Assembly (NCBI GenBank): GCA_026225945.1
Contig: JAMJFZ010002555.1
Coordinates: 62,001 to 126,000 of the forward strand
DNA: 64,000 nucleotides
DNA from: Cricetomys ansorgei
Lineage: Eukaryota > Chordata > Mammalia > Rodentia > Nesomyidae
Reading direction: 5' to 3'
Made by a program: the position numbers and the translations under genes. The notes under the pieces were generated by a model. That model made no database searches. It was not told the DNA's origin and was given only the letters and a program-made list of their open reading frames with translations. The stretch's first letter is position 1, and every line of letters starts with the position of its first letter. This document shows positions 35,137 through 45,234 of the stretch, in pieces.

Positions 35137-35237
35137 ATCTGATGAAAAGGAGAACATAAACTGGAAGCAGCTTCCCAAAAAGCCATGCAAGAGTCTGCTG
35201 AGCACCTTGAGGAGACTGTATCCCCAGCTCTGCTCAG
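35137..35237 (+). pseudogene. Dennd4c: Dennd4c-like exon 3, intact
   Basis: Acceptor TTTAATAG at 35129-35136, donor GTGACT at 35238. 101 nt: one base, 33 codons, one base. Encodes [20 protein letters not shown] then [13 protein letters not shown], the stretch after the DENN core in DENND4C. Confidence 0.88.
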
Positions 35238-35340
35238 GTGACTGAGGATGGAGTGGATCCCTGGCCACAGACCCAAGTGGGAATTCTCTCAGTCTGTCTC
35301 TGGTTCTCTTTCTTTCTTTTTAATATTGTATTTCTAATTT

Positions 35341-35341
35341 T

Positions 35342-35407
<66 letters not shown>

Positions 35408-35408
35408 A
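35341..35408. repeat. (TG)n(AG)n compound microsatellite
   Basis: TG run to about 35366 then AG run with one AAAG interruption; next to an antisense B2/B3. Confidence 0.96.
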
Positions 35409-35545
35409 ATGTACATATGTGGGTTCCCATGGAGGCCAGAAGAGTGTGTCAGATCTCTAGCAGCTATACGCAGTCCAGTGTGAGTGATTGGTGCCAGATA
35501 AGAACAGTGCATACTCTTAACCACCCACCCATCTCTCTAACTCCT
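35409..35545 (-). mobile_element. B2/B3-class SINE, antisense
   Basis: CCATGGAGGCCAGAAGAGTG...AAGAACAGTGCATACTCTTA...CCCATCTCTCTAACTCC. Confidence 0.85.
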
Positions 35546-35555
35546 CTTTGTTGTT

Positions 35556-35632
35556 TTGAGACAGTGTCTTTGCTACATAGCCCAAGTTGGCCTGGAACTT
35601 GTGGTCCTTTTCTTTCTGCCTCTGCCTACAGA
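35556..35632 (-). mobile_element. B1 fragment, antisense
   Basis: TTTTGAGACAGTGTCTTTGC...AAGTTGGCCTGGAACTTGTG. Confidence 0.75.
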
Positions 35633-35734
35633 AATATTTTAAATGAAAGAATAAGATAAGATAATTACAATAAGATAACTGTTAACTTCTGCTTAATGAG
35701 TTATTATGTAATAGCATTTTTAGCATCTTCTCTG

Positions 35735-35915
35735 TACTCTGCCCTTCTTGCTACCCTCTGTCCTGAGAGCTAAAGATGTCTTCAAATTCCTGATCCTTTT
35801 GTCTCTATTTCCCAGTGTTATTGTTGGAGATGTAAGGCACATGCCTAGTTGTGTAGTGTTGGGGATTGGACCCTGAGCTAGGTAAACACCCTACTAACTG
35901 ACATACATGCCTAGC
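35735..35915 (-). mobile_element. ID-like plus B1-like pair, antisense
   Basis: B1-like part (CCCAGTGTTATTGTTGGAGA) is followed by antisense ID (GGGGATTGGACCCTGAGC...CATACATGCCTAGCC). Confidence 0.55.
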
Positions 35916-35935
35916 CTGATTGTCTGTTTGGTTGG

Positions 35936-36108
35936 TTTTGGGGTTTTTGTTTAGGGTTTTTGAGATTGGATCTCATGTTTATCTGGGCTGGTTCCAGCTG
36001 TTGCTGAGTAACCTCAGCACTTAAGGTTGTGGCAGCAAGATGTTGAGTGAGCCAGCCTAGGGTACTCTAGCCAGCTAGAGTATAGTGAGACTGTCTCAAA
36101 AAAGAAAA
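35936..36108. repeat. degraded SINE sequence
   Basis: Antisense B1-like start (TTTTTGAGATTGGATCTC) followed by a plus-strand B1-like end (GAGTATAGTGAGACTGTCTC). Possibly two fused fragments. Confidence 0.5.
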
Positions 36109-36110
36109 AG

Positions 36111-36258
36111 AAGCTGGGCAGTGGCACACACCTTTAACCCCAGCACTTGGGAGGCAGAGGCAGGCAGATCTCTGTGAGTTTGAGGCCAGCTTGGTCTACA
36201 GAGTGAGTTCCAGGACAGCCAGAGTTTACAACAGAGAAACCCTGTCTCAACAAAAAAA
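36111..36258 (+). mobile_element. B1 SINE, full length
   Basis: CTGGGCAGTGGCACACACC, GGAGGCAGAGGCAGGCAG, CCAGAGTTTACAACAGAG and an A-rich tail. Confidence 0.95.
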
Positions 36259-36367
36259 CCCAAAAATTGTAGGTCTTTTTTTTTTTTTACTATTTTCTCA
36301 TTGTTCACTCATTTTGTAAACAGATATTACATATTAATGCTTGTTTTGTTTTTACTTCCTTCATCAG

Positions 36368-36576
36368 TTCACTGAAAAACTCAGGAAAGTTCAGCAATTG
36401 AGATAACTCCAATTGAAGCAGATTTCTCTTGGCAAAAACAACATGACACAACTTGAGATGGAAATTCAAGAGACTTTTTTGCGATTTATGGCATCTGTTT
36501 TTAAAGGGTATAGATCATACCTCAGAAGCACTTTCAAATAAAGCTACAGCTGCGGATTCATTGTTTGATCGACAGG
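36368..36576 (+). pseudogene. Dennd4c: Dennd4c-like exon 4, with stop and two frame breaks
   Basis: Acceptor TTCCTTCATCAG ends 36367; donor GTGAGT at 36577. Phase continues from exon 3: VH, then stop TGA (36373-36375), then [20 protein letters not shown]. One extra base at 36442 moves the frame, after which [20 protein letters not shown] and KGYRSYLR read on. About 11 nt are missing after 36526 (only seven nt where I expect PITEAP), then [15 protein letters not shown] ends the exon. Clear homology in three frames within one exon is direct evidence of a pseudogene. Confidence 0.88.
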
Positions 36577-37450
36577 GTGAGTGTCAGCGAAATCACAATT
36601 ATCTTCATTGAAGGAAAATGTGTTTCATTTTAGTGTTGCTACCTCATACATATTTGCTACATTCCTAGAAATTCATATTTAAATGTAAGAATGTCCATGA
36701 TTTGTAACCTTGCTCTATTAGTAGAGAATTTCAAAATTTTATACCCCATTATTTTTCCTGGAAAATCTAAAACCGCAGGTATTTAATTTGTAGAGTCCAT
36801 TGTAGTTTATATGTTCACAGTCCCATATGATGTCATCTCTGAAGACACCGGGAACTGGTCTTTCTTCCCTTGGTTCTGCAGTTTGTTTCTTTGAAAGATC
36901 CCTCAGCAAATATTTTCCAGACTGAAGTCACTAGTTTTTATTCATTTTGAAAACTGTACCTTTGTTCCCAAGGAAACGTACATTGTTTTAGTGATCACAT
37001 TTTTACTGTTACTGGGCTACTCATTTGTGCTGTTTGGGCCTTGCATCTTACATGAATATTCATATAAAAGATTCATATATATATTCATATAAAAAGTCTG
37101 TTCTGGAGTTTTACCTTGCATTTACTTTTTCAAAAAAAAAACCTCTAAGATCTGCATTTTTCCTTTGCCTTTAGAATTCGTGCTTTCAGCTTGACTGGCC
37201 AGTTATGTATTTAGTCTTCTCATAGTGAATCTGAGTCTGACTAGTTTATAGGGATGCAAAGCAATATAAAATCTGCCTCTGTGGAATACTAAGCAGGAAG
37301 CACTTTAATCTTATGAAGATAGAACATATATTCAAGGAAAGGAATTTTATACAGTCAATAATTCTGATGTTTTAAGAACTCATTTAAAAGGAAGCCTTCT
37401 CTCTCCCTCCCTCCTTTCCTTTCTCTCTTTCTCTCCCTCCCTGTGTCTCT
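36577..37450. other. intron sequence
   Basis: AT-rich; no exon or nameable repeat. Confidence 0.5.
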
Positions 37451-37454
37451 CTAT

Positions 37455-37572
37455 TTTTTGAGACAGGGTTTCTCTTTGTAGTCCTAACTGCTCACTCAGT
37501 AGACCAGGCAAACCTTGAACTCACAGAGATTCACCTGCCTGTGATTAAAGGTGTATGCCACCATGCCCAACT
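37455..37572 (-). mobile_element. B1 SINE, antisense
   Basis: TTTTTTGAGACAGGGTTTCTC (broken here), GTAGACCAGGCAAACCTTGA, CCATGCCCAACTGG; preceded by a CCT/TTC pyrimidine tract at 37399-37452. Confidence 0.85.
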
Positions 37573-37849
37573 GGAAGCATTCTTTCAAATGGGTAATTTT
37601 GGAAGATTTCTTTATAAAATAGAAATAACTGAAAGTATTTTATAGTAATCCATTGGAATTAAAAGTCACATCTGAGTTTGAATTTCTTCTTGGCCATTTC
37701 TAAAGACTTTATGAAGACTAAGGCCCTCCTATCTAATATGAAATGATGGTGTTCTGTAGTAGCAGTGCAGAATGAGTAGGAGTCTGGAGAGCAGCTAGTA
37801 AAAGTGCCTTAAGTATTTATGGTAATTTATGTCGCACCATTGGTGGTGA

Positions 37850-38155
37850 AACAGGAACCCTCAGATTCCTCTGGGGCTGCAGTAGGAAAGTACCAGAGGC
37901 TGGTTTATTTTTTGACAGTTTGGAACCTAGACTGAGATCAAGGTTTCTTCTGAGGCCCTCTCTTCTTGGCCTACATATGGCTATTTTTTACCACTTTGGT
38001 TCTAAATTTCCTCTCATGGGACACCAATCATATCAGAGCAGGGCCCATCCAGTCACTTCATTTTAAGTCTGTAATTGATTTTAAAGACTTTGTTTCCAAA
38101 TATTTTCATATTTGAAGTAATAGGGGTTAGGACTTTAGCGTATGAATTTTTTTAA
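37850..38155. mobile_element. old mammalian interspersed repeat, family unassigned
   Basis: GGCTGCAGTAGGAAAGTACC, GATCAAGGTTTCTTCTGAGG, GGGACACCAATCATATCAGA, GGGGTTAGGACTTTAGCG: phrases of a widespread ancient mammalian repeat. Confidence 0.5.
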
Positions 38156-38221
38156 TGCAGTCCAACTCATAAAAATATGTTTGTCCCCTCTCCCCCCAAA
38201 AATTAAATGTTAAAGATTATG

Positions 38222-38412
38222 GGGCTGGAGAGATGGCTCAGTGGTTAAGAGCACTGTCTGTTCTTCCAGAGGTCCTGAGTTCAACTCCCAGCACCCACAT
38301 GGCAGCTCACAGCTGTCTGTAACTCCAGGTCCAGGGGATTCAACACCTTTGAACAGATACACATGCAGGCAAAACATACATGAACATAAAATAAAAATGA
38401 ATTATTTTAAAA
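38222..38412 (+). mobile_element. B2 SINE, full length
   Basis: GGCTGGAGAGATGGCTCAGT, GGTTAAGAGCACTGTCTGTT, GGTCCTGAGTTCAACTCCCA, then the B2 tail with AATAAAAATGAA. Confidence 0.96.
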
Positions 38413-38984
38413 AAGATGAGATGGAAAAATCAAATTTAAGATTATATTCAGGTTACTGGTAGTCTTAAATAACAGCCTAAGAATATTGACTTCTATGGAC
38501 AGTAGTGGGTCACTGACTAACTTATTCTCTCCTGTCTGTCTCTGAGAGTGACATTATCTGAGGTTTTATATAAACAGTACAGCACTTGTTCTAGGGAACT
38601 AGACATTAGACAACAAAGTAGTAGAGGTATTATAGTGTTGATTACATGAGGGTGCTAAGTTGGTAACAGATTTTTCCGGAAGACGTAACAAAGTGAAGAA
38701 TGGATGGGAATCAGGTAGTGGCTTTGCCTCAACTTTTTATGCAGACACATATGCTATACCTTCACATGGCTGTCTTTTAACTCGAGCAATTTTATTTACC
38801 CCGTCCATTCCCTTCCTCTCCGTTTCATTTAAAGTACAATGTGAACAGGCTATCATTTACCCTGTCGCTGTTGTTACCTTTAGAATTCCCCACACTTAAC
38901 ATGTTTGAGCTGCTACCTCATTGTGTTGTATTCAACATTCCCATCTTGTCTATTTCTTGGAAACCTTTGACTGTTTCAAGAGCC

Positions 38985-39245
38985 ACTTTGCCCAGTAGAA
39001 ATTCCATGTGAGTGAGCCACACATATAGTTTTAAAATTCTAGTAGCCGCAATCAAAGTGTTAACAACCAAGGAAAGTTAAAGCTATATTTTCTCTAACAT
39101 ACCCAAAACAGTTTCATTTCAACGTAGAACCAAACAATTTTAATTACTGATGAAATATCCTTATGTCCCTTATTTTCATACTGCCTTTGAGATGCATTAT
39201 GTGTTTATAGCTTACAGGACAGTTCCATTAGTACCATTAAGGTGG
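38985..39245. mobile_element. possible old DNA-transposon remnant
   Basis: CCCAGTAGAAATTCCATGTG and AAAATTCTAGTAGCCGCAAT, then TTTCATTTCAACGTAGAACC and CCTTTGAGATGCATTATGTG resemble an ancient hAT-class mammalian repeat ('tagccacat' type). From memory and weak. Confidence 0.4.
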
Positions 39246-39601
39246 TGTATCACCACCTATAGTTACTGAAATAAACAGCACAGGTCTGGAGGCTTGATTA
39301 TTGATGATTTCAGTTCAGAAATGTTGGCACATAGCACCAAACATGGCCCATGCCCCTACTTCTTCCTCCCCTCCTTTCTTTCTCCTCCCTCTCCCCACTT
39401 CCCCCCATAATTTACTTTTATTTTATTTAATAACTTATCTGTTGGTGACTAAGTCAAGGGGGTGGGAATGAGTAATACCAAATTCCCTAAGGCATCAAAA
39501 AAAGACAGACCCGAAAAAGTGCCCTGGAAGCCATATTTTAAAAGATGTTGTATGGAGGTCTATTTGGGATAGTTAAAATGTCAATCTTTAAGAATAAATT
39601 G

Positions 39602-39745
39602 AATGGGCTTGGTGGTACATACCTTCAAACCCAGTATTCAAGAGGCACAGGAAGGCAAATATCTGTGAGTTCAAGGACAGCCTAATCTATCTAGAAAGCT
39701 CTAGGCCAGCCAATGCTGCATAGTGAGACCCTGCCTCAAAAATGG
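39602..39745 (+). mobile_element. old B1 SINE
   Basis: GGGCTTGGTGGTACATACCT...AAGAGGCACAGGAAGGCAAA...TAGTGAGACCCTGCCTCAAA. Confidence 0.85.
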
Positions 39746-39896
39746 AGAGATGGCTTTGCAGTTAAGAGAGCAAACTGCGCTTGTAGAAAACCCGAATTTG
39801 TTTCCCAGCACCCGTGTTTGACAGCTCCCTGCATTTAACTCCAGCTCCAGGGACCCAGTGTCTTCTTCTGGCCTCCTAGGATGCCTGCACACAGGT

Positions 39897-39899
<3 letters not shown>
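39746..39899 (+). mobile_element. B2/B3-class SINE
   Basis: GGAGAGATGGCTTTGCAGTT...AACTCCAGCTCCAGGGACCC...TCTTCTGGCCTCCTAGG, ending in a (CA)n. Confidence 0.88.

Positions 39900-39946
<47 letters not shown>
39900..39946. repeat. (CA)n microsatellite
   Basis: About 23 CA units forming the 3' tail of the preceding SINE. Confidence 0.96.
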
Positions 39947-39947
<1 letters not shown>

Positions 39948-40379
39948 CAAATAACTCTTAAGACAAAAGTGCCTCTAGTCACCTACTGATATATCATATG
40001 AAATATGAACTAAATGGATTAAACCATGGGTGAATGATCCAGTCATCTCTCAATTTGCCACCAGCTATGGATGAGGCCTCAAAATGTGAGACATTTCATG
40101 TGACACTTCATATCCAGACCCCAGGAGTGGCTAACAGTGATGAGGGTGGGAGTGAGAAGACTTGAATGAGTACCCGATCATCAGTCACTGAAGGGGAGGC
40201 TGCCGACCTCAGTAAAACAATGCACTGCTAGCCATGTGGTTGAACTTGAACTGCACAGAAATTTTTACCTTGTCTGATAAAATATGTGATGGTCTGATAG
40301 AGGAAGAAACTTGACCCATTAAATATTAGCCATTGGCTTAAGAGTTGTAGAGTCTAGAAGACTTTTTTTCTGTTTCAGT

Positions 40380-40519
40380 TTTTTGAGACAGGGTCTTTCT
40401 ATGTAGCCCTGGCTGTCCAGGAACTTGCTCTGTAGACCAGGCTAGTTCTGAGCTCAGAACTCAGAGATCTGCCTGCCTCTGCTTTCCGAGTGCCAGGATT
40501 AAAGGTGTGCTGGCCCAGC
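40380..40519 (-). mobile_element. B1 SINE, antisense
   Basis: TTTTTTGAGACAGGGTCTTTC...GCCAGGATTAAAGGTGTGC...CCCAGCC, with a small internal duplication (GAGCTCAGAACTCAGAG). Confidence 0.92.
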
Positions 40520-40762
40520 CAGAGAAGAGTTTCTGTCTGAGGACATCAGCTTAGGTTCCTTAGATAATTCATAGTTCAGTGAAAAGAGCAGTATCAGGGG
40601 TTTTCATGGTTGAATCAGACAAAGAGTTTTATGTGATTATTAGAAATTCTGATAAATGTGGGTTTGTATTAAGGGAATATAATATAGATAAGTGTTTGAT
40701 ATGAAATGTTTGATATGACATTCGTTCCTCTTTAAAATTTGTTATAATTCTGTTTTCTTTAG

Positions 40763-40905
40763 GACTTTTAGAAAGTCAGGATCGTGCCTATACTAAATTC
40801 TATACTCTTATCCAAAACACAGATCTTTATTCGTTTCATTGAAGAGTGCAGCTTCGTAAGTGATAAAGATATTGGATTGGCATTTTTGATGGCTGCATTG
40901 AGAAG
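40763..40905 (+). pseudogene. Dennd4c: Dennd4c-like exon 5, two frame breaks
   Basis: Acceptor TTTTCTTTAG ends 40762; donor GTAAAT at 40906. Frame 1 reads [16 protein letters not shown]; after a net 2 nt loss near 40810 a second frame reads [20 protein letters not shown] then GLAF; one T missing from the run at 40883-40887 shifts again to DGCIEK, ending on a codon boundary. The order matches DENND4C after SLFDRQG. Confidence 0.88.
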
Positions 40906-40924
40906 GTAAATTTTGATTTATATG

Positions 40925-40982
40925 AAGACAGGTTGTGTGTGGGGGGAGGAGGGGAGAGAGGGAGAGAGGGAGAGAGACGGTG
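40925..40982. repeat. purine-rich tract
   Basis: GT run then GGGGGGAGGAGGGG and repeated GAGAGAGG, just inside the intron after exon 5. Confidence 0.8.
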
Positions 40983-41221
40983 ACAGCTATTTCCTCTGTG
41001 GTATCTACTTCCCTCTGTACTTGATTCACTTTTCTCTCTGAGCCTGTTAAGTGTCTAGAATCTATCCTTACCTGTCTAAGTCTTACTTTTTTTTAACGAA
41101 TGGCATACAATTAGCTTTACTAAAAAGCTATGGATTTATGGGTAGTGGTGCGTTATATCTTCTTGCTATAATGTCTTTCAGAATACTTTGCCTGTATCTT
41201 TAAGGCTTTTTTTGTTATTGT

Positions 41222-41362
41222 TCAAGGTTTCCTTTGAGCCAGAATCTCATGTAACACAGACTGGCTTTGAACTTGCTACATAACTAAGGATGACTTGAAC
41301 TCCTTCTCTCTCCTTCTGCCTCCACCTTCCAAGTGCTGTAATTTCAGGCTTGTGTCACCTCT
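41222..41362 (-). mobile_element. old B1-type SINE, antisense
   Basis: GTAACACAGACTGGCTTTGA...CCAAGTGCTGTAATTTCAGG. Confidence 0.75.
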
Positions 41363-41387
41363 TCTCCAACCCCACACCACTTGCTTT

Positions 41388-41521
41388 TTCTTTTGATTGG
41401 GCCTTGCTGTGTAACCCAGGCTGGCCTGGAATTTCCTATGTAGAGTAAGACTAAGCTGGCTTAGAACTTGGAATTGTACCTCTGCCTCCCAGATACTGGG
41501 GAGATTATAACATGCCTAGCC
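41388..41521 (-). mobile_element. old B1-type SINE, antisense
   Basis: GCTGTGTAACCCAGGCTGGC...GGAGATTATAACATGCCTAG. Tandem with the previous copy, same orientation. Confidence 0.75.
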
Positions 41522-41751
41522 CTTGACTTTTAACAGTGAGGAATTAAGTACACTTGTCTTTCTAATTTTTGATAGGTTTCACAATTTTTCTAAATAGATC
41601 AAGGAGCCACTTGTTTACACAAATCATATATAAGATTTGAGATTACATCCACAAATGGTTGAGTATTATGTTTTAATTTTTATTGCCCTTCAGTGATTCA
41701 TATACCTAGAAACTATGTTTGAATAAGATTTATTTATGAAATAGCCAATCA

Positions 41752-41886
41752 AAATCAAGTATGATGACACATGCCTGTAATCGCCCTGCTTGAGAGGTAA
41801 AGACAGGAACATGGGAAGTTTGGGGCCTGCTTAGACTATACGGCAAGTTCTAGGCTAGCTGTGGCTACACAGTAGGACCTGTCTCA
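41752..41886 (+). mobile_element. old B1-type SINE
   Basis: TGACACATGCCTGTAATCGC...GCTGTGGCTACACAGTAGGA. Confidence 0.8.
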
Positions 41887-42034
41887 AAGAGTGAAAGGAA
41901 GGAAGGGAGGGAAAGGAAGAAAACTAACAAAAACAATCTCTGTCTCACAAGCCACAAGACAAGTATGCTGTAAGCATATAGGACCAAAAACTAAACTGAG
42001 AAATGTTTGTGTGTATGACTGGTATTGGAAAAAA

Positions 42035-42347
42035 AAGTTTGTGTGTGTGTGAGGTTTACACACATGTGTGGTAGTGTGTCTGTGCAGAGGCCAGAGGAGG
42101 ATTTTGGGTGTCCTGCTGTGCCACTCTGTCATGTTCCTTTAAGGTAGGGTCTCTCACTGAGTCCAGCACTGCGCTGGTTGCCAGCAAGCTCCAGCAATCT
42201 TCTGCCTCTGCAGTCCCCTCCCCAGCTGCACTGGGTTACAGGCATCTGCAGCTGCCCTGCTTCTGTGTAGGTGCTGAGATCGGAACTCAGGTCTTTATGC
42301 TTGTTTGTACAGCAAGTGCTCTTAACCACTGGACCAGTTTTCCAGTC
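42035..42347 (-). mobile_element. B4-type SINE, antisense, near full length
   Basis: GCAGAGGCCAGAGGAGGATT tail, GGTAGGGTCTCTCACTGAGT, TGCACTGGGTTACAGGCATC body, and TTAACCACTGGACCAGTTTT tRNA-like end. Confidence 0.88.
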
Positions 42348-42443
42348 CTAAGTTTCTATTTTTTAAAATCAGGATTTATAATTTTTTTAAACTATTGAAT
42401 TTATAACATGCTTTGACTGAGAATTTCTCTTTTTCTATTCTAG

Positions 42444-42479
42444 TTGTTTCCAGATAAAGGTGTAGAGAAGACAGACAAA
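42444..42479 (+). pseudogene. Dennd4c: Dennd4c-like exon 6 (12 codons), intact
   Basis: Acceptor TTCTATTCTAG ends 42443; donor GTATGA at 42480. Encodes LFPDKGVEKTDK exactly between exon 5 (ending CIEK) and exon 7 (beginning VDL). Confidence 0.85.
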
Positions 42480-42568
42480 GTATGATTTTTATCTTATGCT
42501 GAAATGTTGAGTTTCAGAATTAGATATTGCTTGTATGCACATTAATTGGAGAACATACTTATTTCCAG

Positions 42569-42694
42569 GTTGATTTGGAGTCAGCAGAAGATACCAAATT
42601 GATAGAGCTAGATGATTCACAGAAAAGTGAGCACACTGTACTTATAATGCCACCTGCCTCCCGATGATGGAAATAACTCGTCACCTCAATACAG
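42569..42694 (+). pseudogene. Dennd4c: Dennd4c-like exon 7, one frame break
   Basis: Acceptor TTATTTCCAG ends 42568; donor GTAGCA at 42695. Reads [20 protein letters not shown] then EHTVLIMPP; a net 2 nt loss at about 42656 shifts the frame, after which [12 protein letters not shown] continues and the split Ser codon (AG|T) joins exon 8. Confidence 0.88.
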
Positions 42695-43467
42695 GTAGCA
42701 TGACTTTTTTAAGAGCGACTTGGGCACAGTGCCCAGTTTATCCTAGTTTTTTCCGTTATGAAGAGTTGCACATCTTAGTACTTTATGTAGGTAATTCTCA
42801 GTGTGAGTCAGTGAGCTGAGACGAACATCCTGTGGGTTTGCCATGGTATTACAGTGTGAGGACAAGGCCTTGTTGGAAGGGAAGGCAGACAGTAATATGA
42901 TTTACTAAGGGTTTCACCATATTTTAATCTTTAGAAATTTTATTTCTGAAGAAAACGTTTGGGGTTTGGATTTTTTGGTTTTTGTTGTTCGAGATTTCCT
43001 GCTAACTTTAGGAGTTTAAATCCTGTGAAGTTCTGGAGTTAGTGAGATGGAGAAAATGTGAAAGCAGAGGACCAGGGGTTTGTCCTGTGTCTAAAGAGAG
43101 CCTAACAAATAGGATTTGGACATGAATCTGTCCAGAGATAGCAATGCATTTGTTTTCATTATTATAATCATTGTGGTCATAGTTTAATAAACTTAAAAAA
43201 AAAGAAACAAGAACTCTAACAGAACTTTAATACTAACCCTAAATCTATTAATAACGTTAGGTATGTGTGTATATTGTATATATGAGTTCATCTTACATAT
43301 TTTTTGTAACTTGTGTTTGCCTTTAATTGTCTGAACATTTTTGCATGCTTGAAATTTTCATACTCTGTGATTTTAATGACCACATTGTATGTAATTATTG
43401 TAACTTACCTGTTTCCTGTGAATTGGTTCATAGTTCTTTGTATCTTTGCAGACATATATGTTTTTGT

Positions 43468-43593
43468 TTTTCTGAGATAGGGTTTCTCTGTTGTGCCTCT
43501 GGCTGTAGACCAGGCTGACCTTGAACTCACAGAGATCCACCTGCCTCTGCCTCTGAAGTGCTGGGATTAAAAGTGTGAGCCACCGTCTGGCCA
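43468..43593 (-). mobile_element. B1 SINE, antisense
   Basis: TGAGATAGGGTTTCTCTGTT...CAGGCTGACCTTGAACTCAC...GTGCTGGGATTAAAAGTG; an internal deletion removes part of the left arm. Confidence 0.92.
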
Positions 43594-44575
43594 TATATAT
43601 ATATATTTTTTTTAAAGGCTATATTTCTACAGTAATTTTCTAAGAAAAAGTCAAGAACCTTTGTGAAAAGACTATAATCTCAGCAGGGCTAAATGGGACT
43701 GAAGCTATACCTGCACTTAAGTGTCTTAAGCATTTGATTAATTTGATAATTAATGAATAAGATTGATTTCATGCTGTGGGATTCATTTTACTTTGACTTA
43801 AATAAGTGTGATTGAGGCTTTTGGTATTGACCCGTTAACTTACAATCAAGTAGGGAAAGGCAGTCTTTCTGAGAAGAAAATTTCCCAAAGACAGTCAGTA
43901 GACAGTTTCCAAGGAGAGTCAGTCTTATGAAAAACACTCGGTTTTTCTAGCATTCAAAGAAATGCACACCAGACTGTTAACAGGAGCGGCAGGACTGCAC
44001 TGTGCTGTGGAGCATGTCTTAGGAAGTTCAGTTTTCCTGAGAAACACTGTAGCTTCCATTCATTCTAAGAAATTGAAAGCATTTACAAGGAGATGCATAC
44101 AAAGACAGCCAATTGACAATATTCTGAAGTAACTAAAAAGTACTCAGCAGTATAAAGAAGTGGTTAAACCATGATGAATCTTTAAAATAAAAGACTATTT
44201 TTTTAATACTGGTATAAACTAAACTTAAAAGAAAAACTTGATTATAAATTATACTGATTTTTAAATACAATCATCCTTGAACGTATGGATTTTATTGAAA
44301 GAGTTATGAACTCTTTTTAAGTAAGATGTCAGGGATTTTTTTTAAGAAACTGGTTGAAAATAACAAATAGGTAGGCATTTCTAGAGCTTCTAGAGTTTCT
44401 AGATAGAACATCCTGTAGCTTCTAGCTGTGTTTTCTCATACTTTGAAACAAATTGTAAAGAGTTTTAAAGAATATTATTGGATAATAGTTGAGGTTTAGA
44501 ATTTACCTAAATACTGAGTGATTAAAGAATTTTATGGATTTTAAATGGGCAGTTCTATCTTTTGCTTTTATTTAG

Positions 44576-44706
44576 TTACACACGCTTTCTGAGACTGGAT
44601 CTTCAGCTCTTTGATAGCCCACAGGAGCTGAAACTGTGCTTCAGCAGACATCCTCCGGAGCAGCATCACAAACAGCCCTGCTCTCGTGGCTAAAAGGACC
44701 AAACAG
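44576..44706 (+). pseudogene. Dennd4c: Dennd4c-like exon 8, one frame break
   Basis: Acceptor TTTTATTTAG ends 44575; donor GTCAGA at 44707. Reads YTRFLRLDLQLFDSPQELKL then CFSRHP; near 44655 the frame changes, and SSITNSPALVAKRTKQ follows in the new frame up to the donor. Without the second frame the exon would end at a TAA-type stop (44690-44692, in RG-stop). Confidence 0.88.
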
Positions 44707-44916
44707 GTCAGATACGCTTTATCATTGAAAATGTAAAATGTGCATGTGGCATGCAGCTTGTATCATGGAAGCCTCGGCAGCCATTTGAAGGCCCTGTATG
44801 GTTGCATGACTTTAACCGCATTTCGTGTACCCTACTTGATACAGAAACTAAAGTTTAAACATTCATTTACATTTAAGAGAAGTCTTATACCAAACATACC
44901 TTGAGAAAACTATATT

Positions 44917-45060
44917 GTTGGACCTGGTGGCACACACTTTTGATCCCAGCACTCAGGAGCAAAGACAGGAGAATTACTAAGAGTTTGAGCTCAGCCTGGT
45001 CTATAGAGTGAGTTCCAGGCAAGGCAGCACTACATAGTGAGACCCTGTCTGAAAACTTAA
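44917..45060 (+). mobile_element. old B1 SINE
   Basis: CTGGTGGCACACACTTTTGA...GCCTGGTCTATAGAGTGAGT...ACATAGTGAGACCCTGTCTG. Confidence 0.88.
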
Positions 45061-45087
45061 AAGAAATAAAATAAAAAGTATATAACT

Positions 45088-45216
45088 TAGCCAAATGGTG
45101 GTGGTATATGCACTCTGGAGGTAGAAGCAGAGGCAGAGGCAGAGGCAGAGGCAGAGGCAGAGGCAGAGGCAGAGGCAGAGGCAGAGGCAGGCGGATCTCT
45201 GAGTTTGAGACCAGCA
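45088..45216 (+). mobile_element. B1 SINE with internal expansion
   Basis: B1 pieces on both sides (GGTGGTGGTATATGCACTC and GGCGGATCTCTGAGTTTGAG) of the hexamer tract at 45127-45192; the right half is missing after GAGACCAGC. Confidence 0.85.
45127..45192. repeat. (GCAGAG)n hexamer repeat, about 11 units
   Basis: Perfect copies of the B1-internal motif GGCAGAGGCAG expanded in place. The Leu/Pro- and Cys/Leu-rich antisense frames here come from this tract. Confidence 0.95.
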
Positions 45217-45234
45217 TATATATAACTTTATTGT

